64,000 nt of DNA, taken from assembly GCA_011390565.1 (NCBI GenBank), contig JAABSC010000004.1:62001-126000 (forward strand). Direction: 5' to 3'. The notes under the pieces were generated by a model. The model was not told the DNA's origin. It did not search any database and was given only the letters and a program-made list of their open reading frames with translations. The position numbers and the translations under genes were made by a program. Shown here in pieces: positions 38,467 to 50,530 of this stretch (positions within the stretch are counted from its first letter, which is position 1; every line of letters begins with the position of its first letter). Origin of the DNA: Thioalkalivibrio paradoxus (GTDB lineage Bacteria; Pseudomonadota; Gammaproteobacteria; Ectothiorhodospirales; Ectothiorhodospiraceae).

Positions 38467-40794
38467 CTAGCGCAGGCCTCGTTCCAGAAAACGTTCCAGT
38501 CGTTGTTCCAGACTTCGAGAACCTGCGGGCCCCTCGGGCTCGGCTGCGGAATCCTCGGCGCCGTCCGGACCGGCTTCACGGGTACTCCCAAACCCGTAAC
38601 GTTCCAGCAGACGTCCGGCTTCGCGCCGCACCCGATCTTCCAGGCCTTCTCGCAACACGTCCTCGAGATTCAGCCGGAACCGCGGCTCGGCGAAGGTGCC
38701 GGCAATCCGAATCGGAAGCGTCAGGCCCTCCAGCTCGTCCAGCGTCCTGCCATTCTGGCCTTCGATGCTGCTGACCACGGTGGTGTCGATACGGTAATCC
38801 ATGGTTTCCTGATTGAGATCGGCCGATCCCCGCCCCTGTACGAGCAAGAGCGGGGACCGGGCGACCAGGTCGTCGTTCCGAACCACGCCGTCGACGATAT
38901 CGAAACTGCCGCCGAATTCCTCGAATTCGGTCTGCGTCGGTTCGCCGTCATCCTCCGGCGCTTCGCCACGCAGACGGGCATCGGCGTGCCGGATGATCCG
39001 CTCGACATGAATCCCGCGCACCGCACCATCGACGAGGCCGATGCTGCCCTGGCCATTGAGGCTCGACGTCAGGGCCCCCACAGTGGCTCCGGATGCGGCG
39101 AGCGTCATCCTCAAACTGCCGTTTCCGTCCAGGCGTGCCTCACCGTCGCGGAGATCTTCGAGCAGCCGCCCGAGCGCAATGCCGTCCAGCACGACCGCAA
39201 GATCGTACCGGGGCGTCCGCGGACGGATGTTCACCCCCGCCCGGCTCTCGAGACGCCCCTGGTACGCGTTCCCGCTGAGGGGCTCCACCCGCCAGTCCCC
39301 GTCGCGAGCGCGCAGCACCAGATCGATATCCTCCAGCACCAACCCGAACAGGGTCAGGTGTTCGAGCGCGAGCCGGCCATCCAGATTCAGGGCGTTCATC
39401 AGTTCGACCGGCAGCCGGATCGGAACATCCTCCTCCGCGGTGGCCGGATCCCGCGCGGACTGCGACCCCGCGGGTGCGGATGGATCCGCGCCGGCCCGCG
39501 CGGGTTCGGGTGTTTCCACCGTGCGCGCCTCTTCGACCTCCGCGGGAAGATAGCGGTCGAGGTTCATGCGATCCCCCGCCAGGTCGAAGTCGAGCCGGGG
39601 ACGTGCCTCCGACAGCACGACAGCGGCCGTTCCCGTGAGGGTCGTCTCGTCGAGACCGATCTCCAGGGCACCGATGTCGACACCGCGAACGTCGCCGGTC
39701 GCGGAAAGTTTCAGCGCCATCTCGCGCAGTGCCTCCGGGTCCGTGGTGGCCGGCTCATCGAGCCCCAGCGCAGTCAACACCGCCCGCGGATCGAAGCGGT
39801 TGCTGGCGAGATCCGCGCGCAACTGCGGGTACTCCATGGCCAGACCCGTGATCTCGATTCCGCCCTCGAGAAGCAGGTCGGAGAAGCTTGCCGAGAACGG
39901 GACGGCCTGGAGTCGCGATACGGACATGTCCACGAGCAGATCGGTCTCGAGTCGGAATTCCAGCATCGGCTCGATATCGGGAAGCCGGATGCCGAGATCC
40001 ACCTCGGTGCCGCGCAGCGCGTAGCGATGGGCGGAAAGGTCGATGTTCAGGAGCGCATCCCCGTCGAGTTCCAGCAGCACCGGTTCGCCCTCGTCCGGCA
40101 GGAAGTCCAGCCGGGCGTCGAGCCTCAGCGGACTGTCGATGCCCGGTCGAAAATCGCTCAGACTCAGGTTGAGCGGCGCCAGGGTCATTCGAGCACCCTC
40201 TCGACGGTCGTCCCAGACGACGCTCAGATCGGTCAGGTTCAAACCCGCGATTCGAAGGTCCCGGAGCTCCCGGCGCGATGAACCGCCATTGCCGGATGCC
40301 CTGAGAATCGCCGCATCCGCGAACCCCGGGGCGCCCGCCAACGATACGATGCGTCCCGCGCGGGCCTCCTCGCTTTCCCCGGCGGCCTCGAGCCGCAACA
40401 CGAGATCATCCCAGTTGTTCCGTCCGTCCTCGAGTCGGGAGAGCTGCAGGCGGCCGCCGTCGACTTCGATACGCTGAACCTCCAGTTCGCTTCGGAGCAG
40501 CGGCAACACCGCCACCGCAACTTCCACCACCCGGAGTTCCGCGAAGGGCAACTCCTCGAAACCGGGCGCGTTGCCCACGCGCACCGCTTCGAGCCTCAGC
40601 CCCAGCGAGGGAAACAGCGTGAGTTCGATCGGGCCCTCGAGCGTGAGTTCACGACCGGTCATGTCCTCAAATTCAGCTTCGATCCGGGCCTTGTAGTCGT
40701 TCGGGTCGAAAGTGAGCACGAGGTATGCCCCAACGATCAGCACCAGTGCCACCAGGATCCCGAGCAGACCCAGCAGACGCCACAGTATTTTCAT
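38467..40794 (-). CDS. AsmA-family inner-membrane protein
   Basis: 775 residues. Start chosen at ATG 40794 ([15 protein letters not shown]), overlapping the moaC stop by ATGA. One N-terminal membrane helix, then a long periplasmic region: N-terminal AsmA domain ([40 protein letters not shown]) and a C-terminal AsmA_2 domain ([37 protein letters not shown]). The family resembles chorein-like lipid-transport bridges and influences outer-membrane phospholipid supply. The region around 300-330 is Ala/Pro/Glu rich and looks like a linker. Confidence 0.88.
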   Translation of the reverse strand: MKILWRLLGLLGILVALVLIVGAYLVLTFDPNDYKARIEAEFEDMTGRELTLEGPIELTLFPSLGLRLEAVRVGNAPGFEELPFAELRVVEVAVAVLPLLRSELEVQRIEVDGGRLQLSRLEDGRNNWDDLVLRLEAAGESEEARAGRIVSLAGAPGFADAAILRASGNGGSSRRELRDLRIAGLNLTDLSVVWDDRREGARMTLAPLNLSLSDFRPGIDSPLRLDARLDFLPDEGEPVLLELDGDALLNIDLSAHRYALRGTEVDLGIRLPDIEPMLEFRLETDLLVDMSVSRLQAVPFSASFSDLLLEGGIEITGLAMEYPQLRADLASNRFDPRAVLTALGLDEPATTDPEALREMALKLSATGDVRGVDIGALEIGLDETTLTGTAAVVLSEARPRLDFDLAGDRMNLDRYLPAEVEEARTVETPEPARAGADPSAPAGSQSARDPATAEEDVPIRLPVELMNALNLDGRLALEHLTLFGLVLEDIDLVLRARDGDWRVEPLSGNAYQGRLESRAGVNIRPRTPRYDLAVVLDGIALGRLLEDLRDGEARLDGNGSLRMTLAASGATVGALTSSLNGQGSIGLVDGAVRGIHVERIIRHADARLRGEAPEDDGEPTQTEFEEFGGSFDIVDGVVRNDDLVARSPLLLVQGRGSADLNQETMDYRIDTTVVSSIEGQNGRTLDELEGLTLPIRIAGTFAEPRFRLNLEDVLREGLEDRVRREAGRLLERYGFGSTREAGPDGAEDSAAEPEGPAGSRSLEQRLERFLERGLR

Positions 40795-41282
40795 GTCGGT
40801 TCTCCAGTGACGGGCTCCGCGAACCAGCTTCCGCTGCGCCCCCCATGTTTCTCCAGCAGGCGAACGGCCTCGATGCGCATGCCGCGATCGACGGCCTTGC
40901 ACATGTCATAGATGGTCAGCAGCGCCACGCTGACCGCGGTCAGGGCTTCCATTTCGACCCCGGTCTGTCCATGCACCTCGCAGGTGCACTCGGCCCGCAC
41001 CCAGTCCGGGCCGGTCTCGAACTCGAGCGTGACCCGCGTCAGCCCGAGGGGGTGGCACAGCGGAATCAGGTCTCCGGTGCGTTTCGCCGCCATGATCCCG
41101 GCCACCCGCGCAACGCCGAGCACGTCACCCTTGCGGTGATCCCCGGCGCGGATGCGCTCGGCGGTTTCGGCACGCATGTGAATCCGGCCTTCGGCCACCG
41201 CCACCCGGTGACCGACAGGCTTGGCGCCGACATCGACCATGTGCGCCTGCCCGCGGGCGTCGAAATGTGTGAGTTCGTTCAT
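40791..41282 (-). CDS. moaC: Cyclic pyranopterin monophosphate synthase MoaC
   Basis: Second enzyme of molybdenum cofactor biosynthesis. 163 residues from ATG 41282 ([18 protein letters not shown]). [41 protein letters not shown] are the conserved catalytic core. Divergent from moaD/moaE, with only 45 bp between starts, so the promoters must overlap. The cofactor would serve the SoeA-like enzyme at the right edge. Confidence 0.97.
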   Translation of the reverse strand: MNELTHFDARGQAHMVDVGAKPVGHRVAVAEGRIHMRAETAERIRAGDHRKGDVLGVARVAGIMAAKRTGDLIPLCHPLGLTRVTLEFETGPDWVRAECTCEVHGQTGVEMEALTAVSVALLTIYDMCKAVDRGMRIEAVRLLEKHGGRSGSWFAEPVTGEPT

Positions 41283-41327
41283 GCCGGTATAATGCGGTAC
41301 CGCCCGGTTGATTTGTAGAGCCCTGCC

Positions 41328-41561
41328 GTGACGATCAGCATTCAGTATTTTGCCCGCCTGCGTGACGAGGTCGGTCGCGCAGGCGATGCAACGGCCAAGC
41401 CCGATACCGTGCACACCGCAGGCGATCTCTGGCGGCATCTGCATGACAGCCCGCCCCCCCCGCGCCTGATGGTCGCGATCAACCAGCGCCACGCCCGCCT
41501 CGATTCGCCCGTCGCCGACGGTGACGAGGTCGCGTTCTTCCCTCCCGTGACCGGAGGCTGA
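41328..41561 (+). CDS. moaD: Molybdopterin synthase sulfur-carrier subunit MoaD
   Basis: Ubiquitin-fold sulfur carrier, 77 residues, GTG start. [14 protein letters not shown] at the N-terminus, C-terminus [14 protein letters not shown] ends in the Gly-Gly that is thiocarboxylated. Followed 3 nt later by moaE, with which it forms molybdopterin synthase. Confidence 0.96.
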   Translation: MTISIQYFARLRDEVGRAGDATAKPDTVHTAGDLWRHLHDSPPPPRLMVAINQRHARLDSPVADGDEVAFFPPVTGG

Positions 41562-41564
41562 ACG

Positions 41565-42002
41565 ATGGCCGTGCGGCTGTTTTCGGAGCCCTTCGATCCC
41601 TGGGCACTGGTACGGGAGCGGGAGCGGGAACTGCCGCTGGAGAAGCTCGGCGCGACCAGCGTATTCGTGGGGCGCATGCGCGATTTCAACGACGACCGGA
41701 CCGTGCAGGGCCTGTTCCTGGAACATTACCCCGGCATGACCGAGCGGGAACTCGAGCGGATCGTGCTCGAAGCGGAAGCGCGCTGGCCGGTGGACGCCTG
41801 CGAGGTCGCGCACCGGGTGGGCGCCGTGAACCCTTCGGAAACGCTGGTGCTGGTGGCGGTCTGGTCCGCACACCGCATCGCCGCGCGCGATGCCTGCGCC
41901 GAAATTCTGGAACGTGTGAAACACGAAGCGCCGTTCTGGAAACGCGAACGGCTCGTGGACGGCAGCGAACGCTGGGTCGAGACGAACACGCCCGGGTCCT
42001 GA
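41565..42002 (+). CDS. moaE: Molybdopterin synthase catalytic subunit MoaE
   Basis: 145 residues. [52 protein letters not shown] and the catalytic-Lys region [11 protein letters not shown] match MoaE. Transfers sulfur from MoaD to cyclic pyranopterin. Ends convergent with the rof-like gene, 13 bp away. Confidence 0.96.
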   Translation: MAVRLFSEPFDPWALVRERERELPLEKLGATSVFVGRMRDFNDDRTVQGLFLEHYPGMTERELERIVLEAEARWPVDACEVAHRVGAVNPSETLVLVAVWSAHRIAARDACAEILERVKHEAPFWKRERLVDGSERWVETNTPGS

Positions 42003-42015
42003 CCGGGGTCCGCGT

Positions 42016-42267
42016 TCAGCTGGAACCGAAATCCGTGAAATCCACGATCCGGTCGAGACGCAGGAACCGCCGCCGCTGCAGCGTATCGCGCACCAACAGA
42101 TACTCGGCGTGACGCCGGGTCCGGAGATCCTCGGGTCGCACGACTTCGATGTGCGTGAGGCCACGACCGACCCAGCGCAACCGCAGCATGCGGCGCTTCA
42201 GGATTGCGAGTTCCAGTTGCGAGTAGCGCTCGCAACTCATCGGGGAATAGACGGGCGCCCCGGTCAT
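42016..42267 (-). CDS. Rof/YaeO-like Rho-binding antiterminator
   Basis: 83 residues from ATG 42267, overlapping the upstream stop by 4 bp. [17 protein letters not shown] corresponds to the Rof N-terminal signature (PIsC..Y..LELA), followed by small beta strands ([37 protein letters not shown]) of an Sm-like fold. Rof inhibits Rho-dependent termination; rho itself lies 7 kb away in this window. Confidence 0.72.
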   Translation of the reverse strand: MTGAPVYSPMSCERYSQLELAILKRRMLRLRWVGRGLTHIEVVRPEDLRTRRHAEYLLVRDTLQRRRFLRLDRIVDFTDFGSS

Positions 42268-42461
42268 TCCCCCTCCCGCCAGACGGCGACTTCGGGCTCT
42301 TCCCCAAAACCCGAATCCACGCGCCGGAACACGATCGGTGAACAGCACACAGTGCAGTCCTCGACCCATTCGCGGTCGCCACTCACCATGTCGATGCTGG
42401 TCTCGCCCGGCTCTCCGCACCACGGACACGGGTAACTGACGAATTCAATCGGTCGCGTCAT
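42264..42461 (-). CDS. CPXCG motif-containing cysteine-rich small protein
   Basis: 65 residues. Two Cys pairs, CPWCGEPG and EDCTVCCSPIVF, form a probable zinc ribbon, matching the CPXCG family of unknown function. Overlaps the 3' end of hemW by 17 bp and the start of the rof-like gene by 4 bp. Confidence 0.85.
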   Translation of the reverse strand: MTRPIEFVSYPCPWCGEPGETSIDMVSGDREWVEDCTVCCSPIVFRRVDSGFGEEPEVAVWREGE

Positions 42462-43605
42462 CGTCTTCGAGAAACTGTTCCAGCAGATCGTTCAGGAAGC
42501 GCAGGCCAAGGTCGGTGGCGCGCAGAACCTCGGGATCGGGCTCCAGCAGGCCCTGATCGATCGCGCGCGCGGTTGTCCTGGCGAGGGCCGACATCGGCAG
42601 CCCCGTGCGTTCGACGAACAGCGACGCCGGGACTCCGCGCGACAGCCGCAGCGCATTGAGCATGAATTCGAACGGCAGGGCGGCCGGCGTGATCGGCGTC
42701 ACCTGGACGCTGCAGGGGTCGCGCAGGTAGGCCTCGGGTTGCCGCGGCTGGAGCAGCCGCTCGATGGTCCCGCGTGCAACATCGGTGAGCTTGCCGTGGG
42801 CGCCCGCCCCCAGCCCAAGGTAATCGCCGAATTCCCAGTAGTTGCGGTTGTGCCGGCATTCCTGGCCCGTCCTCGCGTACGCCGAGATTTCATACCGAGT
42901 ATAGCCCTCGTCCCGCAGAAGCAACTGGCCTTCCGTGAAAAGTGCGTCGACGGTGTCCTCCGCGGGCAGGACGGGTGGCCGAGCCGCGAACAGCGTGTTG
43001 GGCTCCAGCGTCAGCTGGTACCAGGAGATATGCTCGGGCCGAGCCCCGACGGCGGCCCGGAGGTCTGCCAGCCCCTGTTCCCGGGACTGGCCGGGAAGGC
43101 CGAACATGAGGTCCAGGTTCAGGTTGTCGAAACCGCCGGCCCGAGCCTCCTCGATCGCCCTGTAGGCGTCCCCGTCATCGTGGATGCGACCGATGCGAGC
43201 CAGCAGTTCGCGGTCGAAACTCTGGATGCCGAGCGACAGGCGGTTGATCCCGGCCTCGCGATACCCGCTGAACAGACCATGCTCCACCGTGCCGGGGTTC
43301 GCCTCGAGGGTCACCTCGAGGTCCGGCCGCCAGGGCAGAAGGGCGCGGATACCCGAGAGGAGTGCGTCGATGGCCTCGGGTGAAAACAGGCTGGGGGTGC
43401 CGCCGCCAATGAAGAGGCTCTCCAGGCGCCGGCCCCAGACCCGGGGAACTTGCGACTCCAGATCGTTCAGCAGCGCCGACACATAGGCCCGTTCCGGAAC
43501 CCCGCCACGGGCCTCGTGGGAATTGAAATCGCAATAGGGGCACTTGCGGACGCACCAGGGCAGGTGCACGTACAGCGCCAGCGGCGGCAACCCCAGTTCG
43601 GACAC
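42445..43605 (-). CDS. hemW: Heme chaperone HemW (oxygen-independent coproporphyrinogen oxidase-like)
   Basis: Radical SAM protein that binds heme and inserts it into respiratory enzymes; often misnamed HemN. 386 residues, GTG start. Cluster motif CVRKCPYCDFNSH (Cx3Cx2C), LFIGGGTPSLF, LEANPGTVE, RLSLGIQSFD and NYWEFGDYLGLGAGAHG. The fourth Cys that distinguishes true HemN (CxxxCxxCxC) is replaced by Phe, supporting HemW. Lies 25 bp downstream of rdgB, the common pairing. Confidence 0.95.
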   Translation of the reverse strand: MSELGLPPLALYVHLPWCVRKCPYCDFNSHEARGGVPERAYVSALLNDLESQVPRVWGRRLESLFIGGGTPSLFSPEAIDALLSGIRALLPWRPDLEVTLEANPGTVEHGLFSGYREAGINRLSLGIQSFDRELLARIGRIHDDGDAYRAIEEARAGGFDNLNLDLMFGLPGQSREQGLADLRAAVGARPEHISWYQLTLEPNTLFAARPPVLPAEDTVDALFTEGQLLLRDEGYTRYEISAYARTGQECRHNRNYWEFGDYLGLGAGAHGKLTDVARGTIERLLQPRQPEAYLRDPCSVQVTPITPAALPFEFMLNALRLSRGVPASLFVERTGLPMSALARTTARAIDQGLLEPDPEVLRATDLGLRFLNDLLEQFLEDDDATD

Positions 43606-43630
43606 GCTCGGGGACCGGTGGGACGCGGGC

Positions 43631-44254
43631 TCAGCGGCGCCCGAGACGACGGATCAGCCGGCCCACCATGGCCTGTACGGCCTGGGCCCGGTGACTGATC
43701 CGGTTCTTCACCTCTGCCGGCAGCTCGGCGGAGGTGCACCCGTATTCCGGCAGCTGGAAAACGACGTCGTAGCCGAACCCTCCACTGCCCGCCGGGGCCC
43801 GGGCGATCATGCCCTCCCAGCTGCCCTCGGCGAGGATTGGCGAAGGATCGTCGGCATGGGTCAGAAAGGCCATCACGCAACGGAATCGCGCCGTCCGACG
43901 CTCATCGGGCACCTGCTCCATTCGAGCCAGGAGCTTGGTGTTGTTGCTCTGGTCATCGGCGTCCGGACCGGAATAGCGCGCGGAGTAGATGCCGGGCCTA
44001 CCGTCCAGCGCGTCAACCTCGATGCCGGAGTCATCCGCAATGGCCGGGAGTCCGGTGTGTCGCGAGGCATTGCGCGCCTTCAGGATCGCGTTCTCGACAA
44101 AGGTCAGGCCGGTCTCGTCGCATTCGGGGACCGTCCATTCGGACTGCGGCAGGACTTCGATACCCGCGGGCCCGAGCAATGCCTTGAGTTCACGGATCTT
44201 GCCCGGGTTGCCCGAGGCCAGCACCACGCGGGTGATGTCATGCTCTGAAGTCAT
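43631..44254 (-). CDS. rdgB: RdgB/HAM1-type XTP/dITP pyrophosphatase
   Basis: Hydrolyses non-canonical purine triphosphates. 207 residues. VVLASGNPGKIRELKALL, TFVENAILKARNASRHTGLPAIADDSGIEVDAL and GGFGYDVVFQLPEYGCTSAEL contain the substrate and metal residues. Part of the rph-rdgB-hemW cluster, which is conserved in proteobacteria. Confidence 0.97.
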   Translation of the reverse strand: MTSEHDITRVVLASGNPGKIRELKALLGPAGIEVLPQSEWTVPECDETGLTFVENAILKARNASRHTGLPAIADDSGIEVDALDGRPGIYSARYSGPDADDQSNNTKLLARMEQVPDERRTARFRCVMAFLTHADDPSPILAEGSWEGMIARAPAGSGGFGYDVVFQLPEYGCTSAELPAEVKNRISHRAQAVQAMVGRLIRRLGRR

Positions 44255-44308
44255 CAGCGGCTTTCTTCCCGATTCCGGTCGACGTCTCGTCGGTTTCGCG
44301 GGCGCGAA

Positions 44309-45025
44309 TCAGACGGCCAGGATTTCCTGCTGGAGGGCAATGATCTCGGCGATGCCCTTCTCCCCGAGGCTCAGCATCGCATCCAGTTCGTCGCGCCGGA
44401 AGGCATGACCCTCGGCGGTGCCCTGGATCTCGATCACGCCGCCCGCCTCGTTCATCACCAGGTTCATGTCGGTTTCCGCCTGGGAGTCTTCGTCGTAATC
44501 GAGGTCCAGCACCGGAACCCCCTTGTAGATCCCGACCGAGACGGCCGCAAGGTGCCCGTGTACCGGATCCTTCTTCAGAATACCTTTCTTCAGGCAGAGT
44601 CGGACCGCGTCGCGCAGGGCGACGTAACCGCCACTGATCGAAGCCGTGCGGGTGCCGCCATCGGCCTGCAGCACGTCGCAGTCGACGATGATCTGCCGCT
44701 CGCCCATGGCATCGAGATCGACCACGGCGCGCAGCGCGCGGCCGATCAGGCGCTGGATCTCCATCGTGCGCCCGCCCAGCTTTCCGCGCGCGGCCTCGCG
44801 TGCCATGCGGTCATGGGTCGAGCGAGGCAGCATGCCGTATTCCGCGGTGACCCAGCCCCGCCCCTTGCCTTTGAGAAACGGCGGGACCCGCGTCTCGACG
44901 GTGGCGGTGCAGAGCACACGGGTATCTCCGAATTCCACCAGCACCGAACCCTCGGCATGTCGGGTGAAATTTCGCGTAAAGCGGACCGGGCGCAGCTGGT
45001 CCGGTTGACGGCCGCTGGGGCGCAT
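44309..45025 (-). CDS. rph: Ribonuclease PH
   Basis: Phosphorolytic 3'-5' exoribonuclease for tRNA 3'-end processing. 238 residues from ATG 45025 ([14 protein letters not shown]). Conserved [41 protein letters not shown] region (seen over residues 39-75), [12 protein letters not shown] and [18 protein letters not shown]. Intact C-terminus, unlike the truncated rph of E. coli K-12. Confidence 0.97.
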   Translation of the reverse strand: MRPSGRQPDQLRPVRFTRNFTRHAEGSVLVEFGDTRVLCTATVETRVPPFLKGKGRGWVTAEYGMLPRSTHDRMAREAARGKLGGRTMEIQRLIGRALRAVVDLDAMGERQIIVDCDVLQADGGTRTASISGGYVALRDAVRLCLKKGILKKDPVHGHLAAVSVGIYKGVPVLDLDYDEDSQAETDMNLVMNEAGGVIEIQGTAEGHAFRRDELDAMLSLGEKGIAEIIALQQEILAV

Positions 45026-45125
45026 GGACGTTCCTTGGGAGTCGAATGGAAGCCTCCAGTATACGGGAGCCGGCGTGCGGACGCGTCTACAATGGCGGTT
45101 TACACCCACCATCGAGGATCTTCCG

Positions 45126-45992
45126 ATGACCGCCAGCATGACCGGCTTCGCCCGCCACGCCACCGAGATCGGGGGACGGTCCCTGGTGTGGGAGATCCGC
45201 AGCGTGAACCATCGGTATCTCGATCTGCGCATCCAGGTTCCCGACCACCTTCGTGTGCTCGAGCCCGAACTGCGCGCGCTGCTGCAGCAGTCACTGGCGC
45301 GGGGAAAGGTCGATGCCCAGCTCCGGCTCGAGAGCCTTGCGGATGCCGGCGCAATCCATCTGGATACCGGACAGGCACAGACGCTCCTCCGAACCCTGGG
45401 CGAGATCGACCACATGATGGTGAACGGTGCTCGGGTATCGCCGCTGGAGATTCTCCGCTGGCCCGGGGTCATGCGGACCGAGGCTCCGCCCGACGCGGAA
45501 GAACTCCACGACAGCGTTCTCGATGGCCTGCGCGCTGCACTCGAGGATCTCCGGGCCATGCGAGGTTCCGAAGGCACCGCCCTGCGCGCGCTGCTGGAAG
45601 AACGGCTGAATGCATTCGACGCATTCGTGGGACAAGTCCGTACTCGCCGCCCCGCGATCCTTTCGGAGCAGCGTGAGAAACTGCTTGCACGCGTGGCCGA
45701 ACTGGATCTGGAGCTGGATCCACAGCGGCTGGAGCAGGAGGTCGCCCTGATCTCCCAGCGGCTGGATGTCGCCGAGGAACTGGATCGACTCGACGGACAC
45801 ATGGCCGCGATGCGCGAAATCCTGACGCGTGACGAAGCGGTGGGTCGGAGGCTCGACTTCCTGATGCAGGAGTTCAACCGGGAAGCAAACACCCTGAGCT
45901 CCAAATCGCACGATCTCGCCACGACGCGGGCCGCGATGGAGATGAAGATCCTCACCGAGCAGATGCGCGAACAGATCCAGAATATCGAATAG
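45126..45992 (+). CDS. yicC: YicC-family endoribonuclease
   Basis: 288 residues starting [17 protein letters not shown] at ATG 45126. [25 protein letters not shown] and the C-terminal [23 protein letters not shown] and [14 protein letters not shown] motifs are conserved in YicC, an endoribonuclease that participates in small-RNA turnover. It is divergent from rph, as in many proteobacteria. Confidence 0.93.
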   Translation: MTASMTGFARHATEIGGRSLVWEIRSVNHRYLDLRIQVPDHLRVLEPELRALLQQSLARGKVDAQLRLESLADAGAIHLDTGQAQTLLRTLGEIDHMMVNGARVSPLEILRWPGVMRTEAPPDAEELHDSVLDGLRAALEDLRAMRGSEGTALRALLEERLNAFDAFVGQVRTRRPAILSEQREKLLARVAELDLELDPQRLEQEVALISQRLDVAEELDRLDGHMAAMREILTRDEAVGRRLDFLMQEFNREANTLSSKSHDLATTRAAMEMKILTEQMREQIQNIE

Positions 45993-46074
45993 TCGAGAGA
46001 TCGGGCGGCCTTGAAAACCCGTTTACCGGCCCCAGCATAACCGTCAGGTAAATGGACCGATCAGGAGACCAGCC

Positions 46075-46506
46075 ATGACACTGACACGCTATGAACCCTG
46101 GGGCCTGCTGAACCAGCTGTCGCGGGAACTCGAACGCCTGCAGGGCTCGGAATCGCGCGAGGAACCGGCCTTCACGGCCGACTGGAGCCCCGCGGTGGAT
46201 ATCCGCGATGAGACCGACGGCTACGTGCTGCAAGCCGATCTTCCCGGTGTGGAGCCCGGGGACATTGAAATCCACATGGAGAAGGGTGTGCTGACCATCC
46301 GCGGCGAACGGAAGCACGAGAGCCAGGAGGAGCGCGAGAATTACAAACGCATCGAGCGCGTGCGCGGCAACTTCTTCCGCAGCTTCTCGCTGCCGGACAC
46401 CGCGGATGCCGATCGGATCTCCGCGCGCTGCCAGAACGGCGTGCTCGAGGTCAGGATCCCGAAGCACGCGAAAGTGCAGCCGCGCCGGATCGCCGTCGAA
46501 GGCTGA
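46075..46506 (+). CDS. Small heat-shock protein, Hsp20 family
   Basis: 143 residues: N-terminal WGLLNQLSRELERLQ, alpha-crystallin domain (about 35-135) with VDIRDETDGYVLQADLPGV and NGVLEVRIPKH (A-x-x-x-n-GVL signature). ATP-independent holdase. Followed by a DnaJ-class protein and a DegP/Q protease on the same strand, so this is a small envelope/protein-quality block. Confidence 0.92.
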   Translation: MTLTRYEPWGLLNQLSRELERLQGSESREEPAFTADWSPAVDIRDETDGYVLQADLPGVEPGDIEIHMEKGVLTIRGERKHESQEERENYKRIERVRGNFFRSFSLPDTADADRISARCQNGVLEVRIPKHAKVQPRRIAVEG

Positions 46507-46648
46507 CAGGCAGGCAACGGTCGCGATCCGGGTCTCTCGGGGTGAGAGGCCCGGTCCGATCACATTCTGGAGGCGGCCACCTGCCAAGTGGGCGTACCAT
46601 GCACCGGATTGAAGGCGAACCCGATCTTCGAGGACGATTGAGCCAACG

Positions 46649-47539
46649 ATGGAATTCAGGGATTACTACCAGATCCTGGGCGTGGCTCGCTCGGCCAGCC
46701 AGGACGAGATCAAGAAGGCGTATCGCCGGCTGGCCCGGAAATACCATCCCGATGTCAGCGGGGAGCCCGACGCCGAGGCGCGCTTCAAGGAGATCAACGA
46801 GGCGAACGAGGTCCTCGGCGACGCACAGCGGCGCGCGTCCTACGATCAACTGGGTCCGGGCTGGCGCTCCGGCCAGGAGTTCAGGCCGCCTCCCGGGTGG
46901 GCCGGCGGACCCGCGGGACCGGGTGGCGCTCCGGACTTCGACGGCTTTTCCGACTTCTTCGAATCGCTTTTCGGCCAGCGCGCGGGGCGTGCCCGTCCCA
47001 GAAGCGGCTTCCGGCCGCGCGGCCCGGATCGTTCGGCTGTCGCCGAAATCACACTGGAGCAGGCGCTGAAGGGCACCGAGGTGACGCTGAACGCCTCGAA
47101 CGGGCAATCACGGCGCGTACGCATTCCCCCGGGCGCCCACAATGGCACGCGCATGCGGGTACGCGGTCAGGGTGAAGCCGGGCCCGCTTCGGGAACGTCT
47201 GGAGACCTCCTCCTCGAGATCCGGGTGCGTCCCGATCCGCGCTACCGTCTGGAGGGCCGTGACCTGCACCGGGACGTACCGATCACACCCTGGGAAGCCG
47301 CTCTGGGGGCCACGATCGAGGCGCCGACGCCGCAGGGCATGGTGAACCTGAAAATTCCACCCGACTCCAGGTCGGGCCGCATCATGCGGCTGAAGGGGCG
47401 GGGGTTGCCCGGCAAGACACCCGGCGATCTTCTCCTGCGCCTCATGATCGAGGTGCCGCCAGCCGATGAAGCGCGTCAGTGGTACGAAGATATGGCACGG
47501 AATTCCTCCTTTCGGCCCCGGGAGGGACTGCAGCCGTAA
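46649..47539 (+). CDS. cbpA: DnaJ-class co-chaperone CbpA
   Basis: 296 residues: J domain (1-70) with HPD in KYHPDVSGE, Gly/Phe/Pro-rich linker (75-125), then two C-terminal substrate-binding lobes ([37 protein letters not shown]). No Cys-rich zinc finger, so it is CbpA-type and not DnaJ. Works with DnaK; neighbours Hsp20 and a protease. Confidence 0.93.
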   Translation: MEFRDYYQILGVARSASQDEIKKAYRRLARKYHPDVSGEPDAEARFKEINEANEVLGDAQRRASYDQLGPGWRSGQEFRPPPGWAGGPAGPGGAPDFDGFSDFFESLFGQRAGRARPRSGFRPRGPDRSAVAEITLEQALKGTEVTLNASNGQSRRVRIPPGAHNGTRMRVRGQGEAGPASGTSGDLLLEIRVRPDPRYRLEGRDLHRDVPITPWEAALGATIEAPTPQGMVNLKIPPDSRSGRIMRLKGRGLPGKTPGDLLLRLMIEVPPADEARQWYEDMARNSSFRPREGLQP

Positions 47540-47686
47540 CGGGCCATGGGGGTTCGGTGCCTGTGGAACCCGGTCACACACACCGAAGCAGGACGGGCCA
47601 CGTGCAGCGCCGCGGTGTCCGGGGAAGCGCTCGGGCATCGAACTTGCCGCACGGTCCACTGTGGGCGAACCCGAACGAGGCACATG

Positions 47687-49033
47687 ATGCTCAGGATTCT
47701 TCTCTCGCTGCTGATCATTCTCGTCGCATTTCCGTCGCAGGCCCGGCTGCCGGTCGCGGTCGAAGGGCAACCGCTGCCGTCGCTGGCTCCGATGCTCGAA
47801 CGAGCGGTGCCGGCAGTGGTCAACGTGTCGACCCGGGCGACGGTCGTGGAATCGGTGAGCCCGCTGTTCGATGATCCCTTCTTCCGACGGTTCTTCGATC
47901 TGCCGACACAACAGCGCGAGCGTATCCGCCAGGGCCTCGGGTCCGGAGTGATCGTCGATGCGGATGAGGGGCTGATTCTCACCAACAATCACGTGATCCA
48001 GCGAGCCGACGAAATCGTCGTCACATTGCACGACGGGCGCCGCTACGACGCGGAGGTCATCGGCGCCGACCGCGAGACCGACATGGCGGTGATCCGGATC
48101 GACGCCGACGGACTTGCCGCGCTGAGCTTTGCCGACTCCGACCACCTGCGGGTGGGTGACTTCGTGGTGGCGATCGGCAACCCGTTCGGGCTGGGACAGA
48201 CGGTCACCAGCGGTATCGTCAGCGCGCTCGGGCGAAGCGGGTTGGGCATCGAAGGCTTCGAGGATTTCATCCAGACCGATGCCTCGATCAACCCGGGCAA
48301 CTCCGGCGGTGCACTCGTGAATCTGAATGGCGAACTGGTCGGTATCAACAGCGCCATTCTGGCCCGTGGCGGTGGCAATATCGGCATCGGTTTCGCGATC
48401 CCGATCAACATGGCCCGGCAGGTCCAGGAACATCTCGTTCGGGACGGCGGGATCCAACGGGGCCACCTCGGAATCGCGATCCAGGACCTGACACCGGACC
48501 TCGCCCGGGCCTTCGATCTCGAGGTCTCCCGGGGGGCGGTGATCACGCAGGTGGAAGCGCGATCGCCGGCCGAGCGCGCTGGGCTGCGCGCGGGCGACGT
48601 GGTGCTGGAGGTAGACGGAAAATCCGTGCGCAACGCCAGCGAACTGCGCGCGCGGCTGGGCCTGCTACGGATCGACTCGGAGGTCCGGCTCGGCATCCTG
48701 CGCGACGGGCGGGAACGGACCCTGAACGCGCGTATCGCGGCCCCGGTCGCGCTGGAGATCGACGGCGCGTCGGTAGACGCCCGGCTCGACGGGGTCCGCT
48801 TCACGGAGGTGCTGCAGCGGGACGGACAACCGAGGATTCAGGTGGCTTCGCTGGAAGCCCGATCGCCGGCTGCCCGAGGCGGGCTGCGCGAGGGCGATGT
48901 CCTCGTCGGCCTGAACCGGAGGGAGGTGCGCAGCCTCGACGACCTGCGCGGCGCGGCGCAGGCCACACGTGGCGGCGCGCTGTTGCTGAACATCCAGCGC
49001 GGCAGCAGCGCCTTTTTCCTGATGCTGCAGTGA
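47687..49033 (+). CDS. Periplasmic serine protease DegP/DegQ (HtrA) family
   Basis: 448 residues from ATG 47687, preferred over an adjacent ATG at 47684 because GAGG is 6 nt away instead of 3. Signal peptide LLSLLIILVAFPSQARL. Catalytic triad: His in ILTNNHVIQ, Asp in ETDMAVIRI, Ser in NPGNSGGALV. Two PDZ domains follow (about 260-350, 360-448); the second is shorter. Loop LA region is short (SPLFDDPFFRRFF), closer to DegQ than DegP. Confidence 0.93.
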   Translation: MLRILLSLLIILVAFPSQARLPVAVEGQPLPSLAPMLERAVPAVVNVSTRATVVESVSPLFDDPFFRRFFDLPTQQRERIRQGLGSGVIVDADEGLILTNNHVIQRADEIVVTLHDGRRYDAEVIGADRETDMAVIRIDADGLAALSFADSDHLRVGDFVVAIGNPFGLGQTVTSGIVSALGRSGLGIEGFEDFIQTDASINPGNSGGALVNLNGELVGINSAILARGGGNIGIGFAIPINMARQVQEHLVRDGGIQRGHLGIAIQDLTPDLARAFDLEVSRGAVITQVEARSPAERAGLRAGDVVLEVDGKSVRNASELRARLGLLRIDSEVRLGILRDGRERTLNARIAAPVALEIDGASVDARLDGVRFTEVLQRDGQPRIQVASLEARSPAARGGLREGDVLVGLNRREVRSLDDLRGAAQATRGGALLLNIQRGSSAFFLMLQ

Positions 49034-49046
49034 CGCCGGGGGGGGC

Positions 49047-50306
<1,260 letters not shown>

Positions 50307-50421
50307 TTGACCGCGAGTGTGAACGTGATTTTCCTGCGAACCGACTCAGAGCCGGGAGGAAATTCGGTTGGGGGACAAGGAGGCGGGGAGGCGCGCACCT
50401 CAACAGGCCGCGCGCAGCTTG

Positions 50422-50450
50422 ACTATAGGCGAGCCCGCGCGTTCAGGCAA
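50422..50450 (-). promoter_or_regulatory. Sigma70-type promoter of rho
   Basis: On the minus strand TTGCCT (50450-50445), 17-bp spacer, TATAGT (50427-50422), close to consensus TTGACA-N17-TATAAT. Predicted start site near 50415 gives a leader of roughly 110 nt before the rho ATG; rho leaders are often used for autogenous control. Confidence 0.7.
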
Positions 50451-50530
50451 GCTTTTATCAATCTGCGGATGAGATGGTTGTAGCGTGCGAACGAGAGACC
50501 CGGCGCGAGCACCAGGTCTCGAGTCCGGTC

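Noticed and set aside
41283..42164. N-terminal extension of MoaC
   Set aside because: Antisense to moaD and moaE; MoaC homology begins at the ATG at 41282.
45026..45955. N-terminal extension of RNase PH
   Set aside because: Antisense to yicC, Ser/Arg-rich, and unlike RNase PH, which starts at ATG 45025.
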